Shown here one piece after another: positions 1 through 8,054 of a stretch of DNA of 15,095 nt (position 1 is its first letter; the number at the start of each line of letters is the position of its first letter). Source of the stretch: Alphaproteobacteria bacterium (GTDB taxonomy: Bacteria; Pseudomonadota; Alphaproteobacteria; Micropepsales; Micropepsaceae); the NCBI GenBank assembly GCA_015654715.1, contig JAATGK010000457.1, positions 1 through 15,095 on the forward strand, given 5' to 3'. Under the pieces are notes generated by a model. That model was given only the letters and a program-made list of their open reading frames with translations. It did not search any database and was not told where the DNA came from. Made by a program: the position numbers and the translations under genes.

Positions 1-782
1 CCCAGTTCGCGAAGGTGCCGGAGGTGGGCCCGCCTTGTGCCGATGCAGCGGAAAAGCTCGGCCGGTACGCCGCGTTTGACCGCGATGCCCATCGCCGCGG
101 CGGACGCAAATCGGATCAACTCGGCGTGATAGGAACGCCCGCTAGTCAGCCGCCGGGCCAGCGAAACCCGCGACTTGGCGGTTTTGGCACCACCTGTCTT
201 ATGGTTCGGGTGGATCAGGCTGTCGATGGTTTTGGCTTCGTCCTTCAACGCCCGCTCGGCGATCTTGGCCGAAAGGCGCAAGGATTCGCTGGCGCGCGGC
301 CCCGCCTTGCGGGCGAGGTCGACCAGATCGCGGGCCGGGGCGCCTTCGATCTGGATGTCGATCGGGGTCAAATTGGCGTCGTTGCCGAGGAAGATTTCGG
401 CGCAGGCCAGCGCCACTTCGGTACCGGCGGATTCGGCATAGAACGGTACGAAAGCGGCGGTGTTCGGCCGCGCCACCAGCGCCGCAGCGATGCGATTGGC
501 GGCGGCAGCGCTGCCGCCATGGGTGTGGAGGATGACGTCGACCGGATCGTCCGGCTTCAGCAGCGCCAGCACGGTGAGAAGATCGGTGGCGTCTTCGGCG
601 GTGAGCCCGTCGTCGCCTTCGTGGATCAGCGTCAGGACCGTGCGGCCGGCCCGCGGCCAGATGGTCTGCAGCGCGCGCTGGGTGCGGCTCCAGTCGTTTT
701 CGATCGACGTACGCCGGGCGCTGGCGGCCGCCAGAAAGCGCACCGCCCCGTCACTGGTAAAACGCAAATCCTTCGTTGCCAT
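1..782 (-). CDS. SDH-family ClpP/SppA-fold serine protease-like protein (3' end beyond window)
   Basis: The minus-strand reading frame is open from the ATG at 782 to the window edge (260 codons, no stop), so the C-terminus is missing. Residues about 80-145 look like the SDH_sah/ClpP-crotonase fold: a V-D-V-I-L-H-T-H-G-G strand and oxyanion-type loop (82-90), then A-E-S-A-G-T-E-V-A-L-A-C (116-127), whose Ser118 is the candidate nucleophile, then the E-I-F-L-G-N-D-A-N-L-T-P-I-D stretch. Family members are cytosolic serine-dehydratase-like or protease-like proteins of poorly defined substrate. No signal peptide is visible. The start at 782 was chosen because AAAGGA lies just upstream; an in-frame ATG two codons earlier (788) would overlap that site. 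It may follow trpS in transcription, but 281 nt with palindromic sites separate them, so its own promoter is more likely. Family assignment is from remembered motifs; the true substrate is unknown. Confidence 0.75.
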   Translation of the reverse strand, partial: MATKDLRFTSDGAVRFLAAASARRTSIENDWSRTQRALQTIWPRAGRTVLTLIHEGDDGLTAEDATDLLTVLALLKPDDPVDVILHTHGGSAAAANRIAAALVARPNTAAFVPFYAESAGTEVALACAEIFLGNDANLTPIDIQIEGAPARDLVDLARKAGPRASESLRLSAKIAERALKDEAKTIDSLIHPNHKTGGAKTAKSRVSLARRLTSGRSYHAELIRFASAAAMGIAVKRGVPAELFRCIGTRRAHLRHLREL

Positions 783-975
783 GATCATCCTTTGCAGCAT
801 GGCGCGTACCGTCGATGGCGATCGGCGTGAAAAGGGAGCTCAAGGTCATCTTAAGCGAATACGGCGGGCTCCATTCCCAGCGGCAAGCGGCTTCGGAACT
901 CCGACTTCGTCGCAACGAGGGGAGGCCCAGTTCTGATATCCACAATTACTCTATTTATAAGCAATGGCAATATCT

Positions 976-1000
976 TTAGTCGCGACTAATATGTAGTCGC
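976..1000. promoter_or_regulatory. Overlapping palindromes, candidate operator
   Basis: A perfect 14-nt palindrome TTAGTCGCGACTAA (976-989) overlaps a second inverted repeat, GCGACTA-5 nt-TAGTCGC (982-1000). The half-site TAGTCGC therefore occurs in a regular cluster within an AT-rich patch (about 940-1000) of an otherwise GC-rich region. It lies about 195 nt before the start of the SDH-family gene and just past the end of trpS, so it most likely belongs to the promoter of the former. The binding protein is unknown. The rest of 783-1063 shows no convincing gene; a 64-codon frame there runs into the SDH gene in another frame and has no support. Confidence 0.4.
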
Positions 1001-1063
1001 AACAACGGGTTAACGGAGGCGTGCTAAGCTGCTGTTGGCGCTACGGAAAGTCGCGCGAAACGC

Positions 1064-2091
1064 TTAAGCGTGGAAGCCAACGAGCCGCTTGGTCTCTGCC
1101 AGGATGGGCGCCGCGATGGCCGCCGCCCGCTCGGTGCCGCCCGCCAGGATGCGATCCAGTTCGGCGGGATCGGCCAGGAGCCGGCGCATCTTCTCGGCGA
1201 TGGGCGCGATTTGGGCCACCGCGAGGTCGGCGAGCTCGTTCTTGAAGCCGGAGAACTGCTGCCCGGCAAAGCGGGCGATCACTTCGGCGCGCGGCGTGCC
1301 CGCCAGGGCGGCAAAGATGTTGATCAGGTTTTCGGCTTCGGGGCGGCCTTCCAGGCCCTTCTCATCTTCGGGAAGAGGATTGGGATCGGTGCGGGCTTTG
1401 CGGATTTTCTGCGCCACCGTGTCGGCGTCGTCGGTGAGGTTGATGCGGCTCATGTCGCTGTCGTCGGATTTCGACATCTTCTTCGAGCCATCGCGCAGGC
1501 TCATGACGCGCGTCGCGGCGCCGGTAATCACCGCTTCGGGCTGCGGAAGAAATCGGGCGCGTTGTAGTCGTTGTTGAATTTGATGGCGATGTCGCGGGTG
1601 AGCTCCAGGTGCTGCTTCTGGTCTTCGCCGACCGGCACATGGGTCGCTTTGTAGACCAGAATGTCGGCCGCCATCAGGGTCGGATAGGTATAGAGCCCGA
1701 CCGAGGCGCGTTCCTTGTGCTTGCCGGTCTTTTCCTTGAACTGGGTCATGCGATCCATCCAGCCCAGCCGCGCCACGCAATTGAAAATCCACGCCAGCTC
1801 GGCATGCGCCGGCACCGCCGATTGCTGGAACAGAATCGAGCGCTTGGGATCGACGCCGGCCGCGATATAAGCCGCTGCCACTTCGCGCACCGCGGTCCGG
1901 AGATCATCGGGCTTGGCATAAGCGACGGCGGTAATGGCGTGCATGTCGACGACGCAATAAATGCACGGCATCTGGTCCTGCAGCTTCACCCAATTCTTCA
2001 GCGCGCCGAGATAATTGCCCAGATGCAGCGTATTGGTCGGCTGCATACCGGAAAAGACCAGGGGCTGATGCTTGGCAGGCGCGTCGGACAT
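1064..2091 (-). pseudogene. trpS: Tryptophanyl-tRNA synthetase, frameshifted as read
   Basis: TrpS charges tRNA-Trp with tryptophan in the cytosol (class I synthetase). The N-terminal frame (ATG at 2091) carries the HIGH-like T-L-H-L-G-N (21-26) after F-S-G-M-Q-P-T. The C-terminal frame carries K-M-S-K-S (205-209 after repair) and the R-D-G-S-K-K approach. The two halves lie in different frames. The first runs into a stop after D-F-F-R-S-P-K-R, while the expected text is [11 protein letters not shown]. Adding one G on the plus strand at 1545-1546 (CCC instead of CC on the coding strand) restores one 342-aa protein, a normal TrpS length. AATGAGG precedes the start by about 9 nt. Because trpS is essential unless a second copy exists, a sequencing or assembly error is as likely as a real pseudogene. 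Many alphaproteobacteria have murJ between glnD and trpS; here that interval holds other genes. Confidence 0.9.
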
Positions 2092-2117
2092 GGAGAAAAC
2101 CTCATTTCGCGCGCGGG

Positions 2118-2146
2118 GTTATGACCCTTCGCCCGGGGCGGAGCAA
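2118..2146 (-). promoter_or_regulatory. Candidate trpS promoter
   Basis: On the minus strand TTGCTC (2146-2141) and CATAAC (2123-2118) are separated by exactly 17 nt, giving a plausible sigma-70-type -35/-10 pair. Transcription would start near 2111, leaving a leader of about 20 nt that contains the GAGG ribosome-binding site of trpS. This is pattern matching only. The -10 box is a weak match. Confidence 0.35.
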
Positions 2147-2177
2147 GGGCAACGGAGCGCCGCATGGTCGCCCGATG

Positions 2178-2276
2178 CGGTGAATAGAGTGCCAATTCAC
2201 CGTAATAAGTGCGGTGAATAAGTTTGCTTTTTTGCGGCGAATGGCGATCATAATGGCCGCAGGATATGCGGTGAAT
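2178..2276. promoter_or_regulatory. Inverted half-site array in the trpS/fic divergent region
   Basis: The 8-mer CGGTGAAT (2178-2185), its exact reverse complement ATTCACCG (2195-2202) and CGGTGAAT again (2212-2219) alternate in orientation, with 9-nt spacers both times, giving 17-nt periodicity. A further copy, CGGTGAAT, lies at 2269-2276, directly before the proposed fic start codon. The three forward copies share the longer TGCGGTGAATA. This arrangement suits cooperative binding of a dimeric regulator. The Fic protein itself ends in a winged-helix-like domain, so self-repression is possible. The array lies 87 nt upstream of trpS and could act on both genes. Confidence 0.55.
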
Positions 2277-3371
2277 ATGGCAACCTACATTCACGAACGC
2301 TCCGGTTGGCCCCACTTGCGATGGGATCAGCCGCGGCTGGTCGGGCGCCTTGCCGCTGTCCGGCATCATCAAGGCCGCTTGCTTGGATGGATGGACGCAC
2401 TTGGCTTCGATCTGCGCCGCGAGGCGACGCTGGCAACGCTGGCCGAAGAGGTCATCAAATCCGGCGAGATCGAGGGCGAGAGGCTCGATCGCGATCAGGT
2501 TCGCTCCTCGCTGGCGCGCCGCCTGGGCATGGACATCGGGGCGCTGACGCCGGCGGACCGCCACGTCGAAGGGATCGTCGAGATGATGCTCGATGCGACG
2601 CAGAACTTCGATCGGCCGCTGACTGCCGAGCGCCTGTTCGGTTGGCACGCCGCCCTCTTTCCCACCGGGCGCAGCGGCCTGCGGAAAATCGCGGTCGGCG
2701 CGTGGCGCAGCGATGCCATTGAGGTTGTGTCCGGTCCCGTTGGGCATGAGCGCGTCCATTACGAGGCCCCGGACGCGCGCCGCCTCGACGGCGAGATGGC
2801 GGCCTTCATCGTTTGGTTCAACCAAGACGATCCGGGCGATCCGGTCGTCAAGGCGGCCGTCGCCCATTTGTGGTTCGTGACCATTCACCCGTTCGAGGAC
2901 GGCAACGGCCGCATCGCGCGGGCGCTTGCCGATCTTCTGCTGGCGCGATCGGAAGCCATGAGCCAGCGCTTCTACAGTATGTCGGCCCAAATCCGTGAAG
3001 AGCGAAAGGCCTATTACGACATTCTCGAAGCGACGCAAAAAGGCGATCTCGACATTACGGCGTGGCTGGAGTGGTTCCTCGGCTGTCTCGATCGGGCATT
3101 TTACGGCGCCGAGACGATTCTGTCCGTGGTGCTGACGAAGGCGCGTTTTTGGGATCGGCACCGGGGCCAATCGTTCAACGAACGCCAGCGCCTGGTCATC
3201 AACCGGCTGCTCGATGGCTTCGAAGGCAAACTCACCAACGCCAAGTACACCAAGCTGACGAAATGCTCGTCCGATACGGCGCTGCGCGATATCGACGATC
3301 TGGTCCGCCGTGATGTCCTCAGCAAGGATCCGGCCGGCGGCCGCAGCACGCGTTACTCGCTGCTGGTGTGA
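2277..3371 (+). CDS. Fic family protein (DUF4172-Fic-winged helix)
   Basis: Fic enzymes transfer AMP from ATP to a hydroxyl of a target protein. The full motif H-P-F-E-D-G-N-G-R-I-A-R is present (204-215), including the catalytic His204 and the phosphate-binding GNGR, so activity is expected. An N-terminal DUF4172-like region (residues 2-55, Y-I-H-E-R-S-G-W-P opening) is followed by S-G-E-I-E-G (62-67), which fits the class II inhibitory motif (S/T)xxxE(G/N) that blocks the ATP site. Residues about 303-364 look like a winged helix (N-E-R-Q-R-L-V-I-N-R-L-L start, then a basic wing). Total length is 364 aa, usual for this subfamily. ATG 2277 was chosen because family members begin M-x-x-Y-I-H; a GTG at 2214 would add 21 residues unlike the family. 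The gene stands alone, divergent from trpS, with no antitoxin partner, as expected when the inhibitory motif is internal. Its target is unknown. Confidence 0.9.
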   Translation: MATYIHERSGWPHLRWDQPRLVGRLAAVRHHQGRLLGWMDALGFDLRREATLATLAEEVIKSGEIEGERLDRDQVRSSLARRLGMDIGALTPADRHVEGIVEMMLDATQNFDRPLTAERLFGWHAALFPTGRSGLRKIAVGAWRSDAIEVVSGPVGHERVHYEAPDARRLDGEMAAFIVWFNQDDPGDPVVKAAVAHLWFVTIHPFEDGNGRIARALADLLLARSEAMSQRFYSMSAQIREERKAYYDILEATQKGDLDITAWLEWFLGCLDRAFYGAETILSVVLTKARFWDRHRGQSFNERQRLVINRLLDGFEGKLTNAKYTKLTKCSSDTALRDIDDLVRRDVLSKDPAGGRSTRYSLLV

Positions 3372-3394
3372 CGCCTTTGTTCGGCAGCGGACGT

Positions 3395-3427
3395 AAAAGC
3401 CGCCGCACACGGCTGGGTGTGCGGCGG
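3395..3427 (-). terminator. Rho-independent terminator of the CE15-like gene
   Basis: An 11-bp perfect stem, CCGCCGCACAC (3400-3410) with GTGTGCGGCGG (3417-3427), has a 6-nt loop. Read on the minus strand it is followed by C-TTTT (3399-3395), and it begins 12 nt after the stop codon of the minus-strand esterase. On the plus strand no T-run follows, but the stem may also slow transcription from fic, which ends at 3371. Confidence 0.8.
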
Positions 3428-3438
3428 TGCAAGACAAT

Positions 3439-4941
3439 TTACTTTTTGGCGAATTCTTTCGCCGCGAAGGAAACAAAATAAGACCAGTTCGGCGTCGGCG
3501 TGTGACCGTAAGGATGCTGACGGAACGCCATGTCGCCGGTGTCGATCAACGTTTCGACTTTCGGGAAGGTCGTGGTGCCCAGCCCCTTGGCGCCGAGCAG
3601 AGTCCAGGCCGGGCTGGCAGCGACTTCGGCCATGAACATGCCGCGGGCGTCTTGCCAGGCATCGCCCGGAAGGGCGCAAGGCGGTGTCGAGATGAAGTCG
3701 CCGCCGCCGATGAAGATCGGGCGCGGTGCCGCCAGCGCGATGAACTCATGACTGTCCACCGGCAGTTCGTTGGCCGAATGACCGACGGCGTCGTAACGCA
3801 GGAAATTGCCGGCCATCCAGTGGAACTCGATCGACGCTTCGACGTTGGCGACCGATTCGCCGTAGTCGCGGCGATAGAAAGCCGCGCCGCCCTTGCCCGA
3901 CGACGAGATGAAGCCGATGGCGAAGCGCGGATCGTCGACGAGTGCGACCAGGGCCGCCTTGCCGCCGCGCGAATGGCCCATCACGCCGATCTTGCTGCCG
4001 TCGACGTCATGGTCGGTGAGGAGATAGTCGATCGTGCGGCTGTCGGCCCACGCCCAGGCGCGCAGCACGCCCCAATCGTCCATCTTGCGCGGCTGGCCTT
4101 TGTTGACCAGGCCGATGATGCCCTTGTCGAGACCGGCGCCGTTGTCGGCTTGCACGCCGTTGTTGTCGACCGTGACGAAGCCCCAGCCGCGTTCGAGCAG
4201 CTGCTTCTCCGACGGCTCGGTATGCGGCCCAAGCACCAGGCACATCGTTGAGCCGGGGATCTTCAGGATCGGTCCGGGCTGATTGAGCGAGATGCGCGGA
4301 TGCAGATTGCCGCCGCCGATGATGACCGGCACCTTCTTGCCCTTGGTAGAGGCAGGTGTGACGACATCCACGGCGATATTGACCGTGATCGCCGGATAGG
4401 CCGAATTGTCGACGTGACCGACGACATGCTTGACGATCGTCGGAATGCCTTCCACCGTCTGCTGCGTGACGCTTTCGACTTTCCACGTCACCTTCGGAAT
4501 GTGGGCCGGATATTTACCGTACACATATTCGTCGAAGGCCGCCTTGATCTCGGCGCGGCGCTGTTGCCATTGTGCCGCCGTCGTGACTTTGGTCCCGTTC
4601 TTCATGACCATCAGTTCGGGAATCTTCGGAAACGGATTGGCCTTTGCTTCATCGTAGTTGGCCATATTGGGCAGGTCCGGGCGCAACGTCTGCTTGGGCG
4701 TCTGCAACGCGGTGATGCCGAGCACTTGCATCTCGCGCACTTGCTCCTTCGCGGACGCGGCGATGATCGCCTTTTGCTCCGGCGTGGTGGCCCGCGCGGC
4801 CGCATCGGCCGGGACGGCGGCCTGAGGGGCTGCAACGGCAAAGATGCCGATGGCGGCGCTGCCGAGCAGCATCATGCAAGCGAGCGCAAGCTTGCCTGTT
4901 CCGTATTTGCGCTCCTTCAAAAAGTCCTGGCGTTTTTCCAT
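3439..4941 (-). CDS. Secreted CE15-like glucuronoyl esterase / alpha-beta hydrolase
   Basis: This 500-aa exported alpha/beta hydrolase resembles the bacterial CE15 (4-O-methyl-glucuronoyl methylesterase) group, which cuts ester links between lignin and glucuronoxylan. A basic N-terminus and a hydrophobic stretch (about 17-40) ending in A-rich sequence form a signal peptide or anchor. The nucleophile elbow is G-V-M-G-H-S-R-G-G-K-A-A-L with Ser324. The S-G-K-G-G-A-A-F-Y-R-R-D-Y-G-E stretch (348-362) matches the CE15 segment after the nucleophile. The likely catalytic His is in Q-H-P-Y-G-H (H480). ATG 4941 was chosen because GGAGA lies 8-9 nt upstream and the signal peptide follows; the frame is open 36 codons further upstream, but that stretch is not protein-like. 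It is a single gene with its own terminator, flanked by glnD and fic. The natural substrate is inferred from the family only. Confidence 0.85.
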   Translation of the reverse strand: MEKRQDFLKERKYGTGKLALACMMLLGSAAIGIFAVAAPQAAVPADAAARATTPEQKAIIAASAKEQVREMQVLGITALQTPKQTLRPDLPNMANYDEAKANPFPKIPELMVMKNGTKVTTAAQWQQRRAEIKAAFDEYVYGKYPAHIPKVTWKVESVTQQTVEGIPTIVKHVVGHVDNSAYPAITVNIAVDVVTPASTKGKKVPVIIGGGNLHPRISLNQPGPILKIPGSTMCLVLGPHTEPSEKQLLERGWGFVTVDNNGVQADNGAGLDKGIIGLVNKGQPRKMDDWGVLRAWAWADSRTIDYLLTDHDVDGSKIGVMGHSRGGKAALVALVDDPRFAIGFISSSGKGGAAFYRRDYGESVANVEASIEFHWMAGNFLRYDAVGHSANELPVDSHEFIALAAPRPIFIGGGDFISTPPCALPGDAWQDARGMFMAEVAASPAWTLLGAKGLGTTTFPKVETLIDTGDMAFRQHPYGHTPTPNWSYFVSFAAKEFAKK

Positions 4942-5240
4942 TTTGTTTTCTCCTCGATGTCCCGCGCCGTCCCGCAAATTCCCTCCATCGCAACGTCCCG
5001 CCGCGATGCGAGCCGGCTCTTGTCGTGCGACGCGCTGGCACCAGAACATCGGAAAGTCGGGTGTCTTGACTACCTGTTTATTTTTCGCGCGGAATCCACC
5101 GCCTCATCCGTCCCATAAGACAAGGTGTACTTTGCACCGGGGTTGAATGTAGCTACCGCAAGCGAAATGTTTGGCACGTCCAAAACGTGGATCCAGACGG
5201 CCGCTGCTGCACGCGCATTTTGCGGCTGGCGCGATGCTTC
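4942..5240. promoter_or_regulatory. Upstream region of the CE15-like gene with three GTCCCGC boxes
   Basis: This 299-nt gap between the esterase start and the glnD stop holds no supported gene. The 7-mer GTCCCGC occurs at 4959-4965, 4969-4975 and 4995-5001, with the first two one helical turn apart, inside the leader or promoter region of the minus-strand esterase. After the glnD stop the same frame stays open for about 56 codons (to about 5073) and ends in a stretch reading F-N-P-G-A-K-Y-T-L-S-Y-G, which recalls TonB-receptor C-termini but is too short to call. No confident -35/-10 pair or glnD terminator was found. Confidence 0.25.
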
Positions 5241-7994
5241 TTACTCGGCGTTTGGCTTGCCTTCCACCGCACGGAGCAGGATTTCTTCAATGGCATACAA
5301 CCGGTCGGGGTGGACGATCTTGTGGCCGTAGCCGTCGCGCACATAGAAAACGTCGACCACGCGCTCGCCGTAGGTGGCGATCATCGCTGAGGAAATCGTC
5401 AGGCCCGACTCAAACAGCGCGGTGGAAACGTCGTAAAGGAAACCGACGCGGTCGCGGCCGCGCACTTCCACCACCGTGGCGGTGTGCGAGGCCTCGTTGT
5501 CGAAGGTGATGCGGCTCGGCACGTTGAAGGCGCTGGCGCGGCTCTTGGGCGGGCGCTTGGCGAACAGGGCGCGCGGCACCGCTTCGCCGCGGACGATCTT
5601 GAGGATGGTTTGTTTCAGACGCTCGGCGCGGGAGGCATCGCCGAACGGTCCGCCTTCGGCATCCTGGACCGAGAACAGGTCGAGTGCGAAGCCGTCGGAG
5701 GTGGTGAACACTTTGGCATCGACGATCGAGCCGCCCGCCGCCGCGATAGCGCCGGTCACTTGTGCGAACAGACCGGGATGGTCGGGAGTGTAGACGGTGA
5801 TTTCGCTCACCGCGCGGAACGCGTTCGACACCGCATCGAGCGCCAGCAATTCGCCCTTGGCATCGGCCGCCGCCATCAGCCGCGCGTGGCGGACATGGGT
5901 TTCGGTGTCGAGCGTCAGCCAATAGGTGTCGTAATGGCGGCCGATCAGACGTTGGCGCTCCTCCTGCGGCAGATCGCTGAGCTGCTGTTCCAGCGCCGCT
6001 TTGGCGTCTTCCACCCGGGCCGAATGCGAGCGCGTCTGGTCGCCGCCCGAGATCAGCGATTCGGTTTCCAGGAAAAGTTCGCGCAGAAGCTGGCCCTTCC
6101 AGCCGTTCCACACGCCGGGTCCGACGGCGCGAATGTCGGCGATGGTGAGGACCAGCAGCATGCGCAGCATTTCCGGCGACTGTACGATATCGGCGAAGTC
6201 GCGCACCGTCTTGGGATCGGCGATGTCGCGGCGCTGGGCGACGTCACTCATCACCAGATGATGTTCAACCAGCCAGACGACCGTGGCGGTGTCGTCTTCG
6301 GAAAGGCCCCACCTGAGGCAGCAATGGCGGGCGATTTCGCCGCCCACCGCGGAATGATCGCCGGGCAGCCCTTTGGCGATGTCATGCAGCAGCATGGCGC
6401 AGTAAAGCACTTGGCGCGCGGTGATGCGCTTTATGATGTCGTGGGCGATCGGATGATCGTCCTTCATGTCGCCGTGTTCGATGTTGGCGACATTGCCGAC
6501 GGCGCGGATGAGATGCTCGTCCACCGTATAGTGGTGGTACATGTTGAATTGCATCAGCGCCACGACGCGGCCGAACTCTGGCACGAAGCGCCCGAGTACG
6601 CCCGATTCGTTCATGCGCTTGAGCGCTTTTTCCGGATCGTTGCGGCTCGACAGGCATTCCAGGAACAGCTTGTTGGCTTCCGGATCGGTGCGCAACTTGT
6701 CGTCGATCAGATCGAGCGACCGGGTGATGGTGCGCAGCGCGTCGGGGTGCACCGGAACGCCTTTGGCATCGGCGGTCTGGTAGATGCGCAAAAGATTGAC
6801 CGGATCCTTGGTGAAAGCGTCGGGGCGCGCATTGATGCGGCCGGCCTCGACGAAAAAGTCGTCGTCGTTCGACCTGTGGCGCAAAAATCCCGGCATGATC
6901 GAGGTGATGGTGCGGTGGTTCTTGCGGTTCTGCACTTCCAGCGCCTTGCAGAAGATGCGCGTCAGCCCGCCGACATCCTTGGCCACCAGGAAGTAGGCGC
7001 TCATGAAGTTTTCCACCGCCTCGCGCGGGTTTTCGGATGTGTAGCCCATGGCGCTGGCAACCCCGGGCTGGGCATCGAACGACAGACGTTCCTCGGCGCG
7101 GCCCATCAGGTAATGCAGGCGCACGCGCACGTCCCACAGAAAGCTTTCCGCCTTCTGGAAGGTCCCGAATTCTTCCTTGGTGAAGACGTCGTGCTTCACC
7201 AGCTCGGCGGCGTCATAGACGTGATAGAGATATTTGCCGATCCAGAACAGCGTCTGCAGATCGCGCAGGCCGCCTTTGCCTTCCTTGATGTTGGGCTCGA
7301 CCAGGAAACGGCTTTCGCCTTGCAGGCGGTGGCGCTCTTCGCGTTCGGCGAGCTTGGCTTCGACGAAATCCTGGCCCGAGCCGGTGGCGATCTCGCTCCA
7401 GAAGATCTTGCGCAGCTGGTCGTAGAGCGCGAGGTCGCCCCACAGATAGCGCGCCTCCAAAAGCGCGGTGCGGATGGTAATGTCGTTTTTGGCTTGGCGC
7501 ACGCATTCGGGCAGCGAGCGGGTGGCGTGGCCGACCTTGAGCCCGAGGTCCCACAGCATGTAGAGGATGAACTCGATGACGTGCTCGTCCCACTGGGTCG
7601 GCTTGTTGGGGCGGATGAAGAGCAGGTCGACATCGGAGCCCGGCGCCAGCTCGCCGCGGCCATAGCCGCCGGTCGCCACCACGGTCAGTTGCTCGGAGCT
7701 GTCCTTCCGCGATTGCGGGAAAAACTCCTTGATCGCAAAATCGTAGAGGACCTGGATCACCGCATCCTGGATCGCCGAGAGCTGGCGCGCCGCCTGCTGG
7801 CCGTGCAACTGGCCGGTGACGACTTGGTCCTTGACCCGGCCGCGGGCGTTCTGGAAGGCGCCCTTGATGAGCTGCAGGGCTTCCTTGCGCAGCTCGTCTT
7901 TGACGGCGACGCGCTCGCCCAGATTGGTCAGATCCTGGCGCAGCACCTCGCCGTCGAGCGGCAGGGTGCGTGGGATTTTCTTGGCGGCACTCAA
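5241..7994 (-). CDS. glnD: [Protein-PII] uridylyltransferase / uridylyl-removing enzyme
   Basis: GlnD senses glutamine and adds UMP to, or removes it from, PII proteins (GlnB/GlnK), so setting nitrogen assimilation. All domains are present in 917 aa, the normal length. The nucleotidyltransferase motif G-G-Y-G-R-G-E-L-A-P-G-S-D-V-D (109-123) supplies the metal-binding Asp121 and Asp123. The HD domain has L-H-D-I-A-K-G (His537-Asp538) and G-D-H-S. Two C-terminal ACT domains (about 730-805 and 838-912) begin with T-P-D-H-P-G-L-F and G-R-D-R-V-G-F-L-Y and would bind glutamine. The start is a TTG at 7994; AGGGA lies 9 nt upstream and no ATG occurs in frame nearby, so low translation is likely. cutA ends 60 nt upstream on the same strand and may be co-transcribed. 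Both catalytic domains look intact. Confidence 0.97.
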   Translation of the reverse strand: MSAAKKIPRTLPLDGEVLRQDLTNLGERVAVKDELRKEALQLIKGAFQNARGRVKDQVVTGQLHGQQAARQLSAIQDAVIQVLYDFAIKEFFPQSRKDSSEQLTVVATGGYGRGELAPGSDVDLLFIRPNKPTQWDEHVIEFILYMLWDLGLKVGHATRSLPECVRQAKNDITIRTALLEARYLWGDLALYDQLRKIFWSEIATGSGQDFVEAKLAEREERHRLQGESRFLVEPNIKEGKGGLRDLQTLFWIGKYLYHVYDAAELVKHDVFTKEEFGTFQKAESFLWDVRVRLHYLMGRAEERLSFDAQPGVASAMGYTSENPREAVENFMSAYFLVAKDVGGLTRIFCKALEVQNRKNHRTITSIMPGFLRHRSNDDDFFVEAGRINARPDAFTKDPVNLLRIYQTADAKGVPVHPDALRTITRSLDLIDDKLRTDPEANKLFLECLSSRNDPEKALKRMNESGVLGRFVPEFGRVVALMQFNMYHHYTVDEHLIRAVGNVANIEHGDMKDDHPIAHDIIKRITARQVLYCAMLLHDIAKGLPGDHSAVGGEIARHCCLRWGLSEDDTATVVWLVEHHLVMSDVAQRRDIADPKTVRDFADIVQSPEMLRMLLVLTIADIRAVGPGVWNGWKGQLLRELFLETESLISGGDQTRSHSARVEDAKAALEQQLSDLPQEERQRLIGRHYDTYWLTLDTETHVRHARLMAAADAKGELLALDAVSNAFRAVSEITVYTPDHPGLFAQVTGAIAAAGGSIVDAKVFTTSDGFALDLFSVQDAEGGPFGDASRAERLKQTILKIVRGEAVPRALFAKRPPKSRASAFNVPSRITFDNEASHTATVVEVRGRDRVGFLYDVSTALFESGLTISSAMIATYGERVVDVFYVRDGYGHKIVHPDRLYAIEEILLRAVEGKPNAE

Positions 7995-8054
7995 AATTGG
8001 CGTTCCCTGGATTCGGGCAGCATCAAAGGGCGCGGCGAGCCTAAAGGCAAGGCG

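Noticed and set aside
751..945. A 64-codon minus-strand frame overlapping the start of the SDH-family gene
   Set aside because: It overlaps the real start by about 30 nt in another frame, shows no motif and crosses the likely promoter region.
2214..2276. GTG at 2214 as an alternative fic start, adding 21 residues
   Set aside because: The added residues do not match the family, and they would place two of the operator half-sites at or inside the coding region. The M-A-T-Y-I-H start at 2277 fits the family.
1998..3476. A 492-codon open frame on the minus strand opposite fic and running into trpS
   Set aside because: It mirrors the Fic codon pattern, has no motif and overlaps two well supported genes.
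5073..5240. In-frame extension after the glnD stop reading like a TonB-receptor C-terminus (F-N-P-G-A-K-Y-T-L-S-Y-G)
   Set aside because: It is only about 56 codons with ordinary codon use and no start codon or other receptor motif. The likeness is too short to call a gene remnant.
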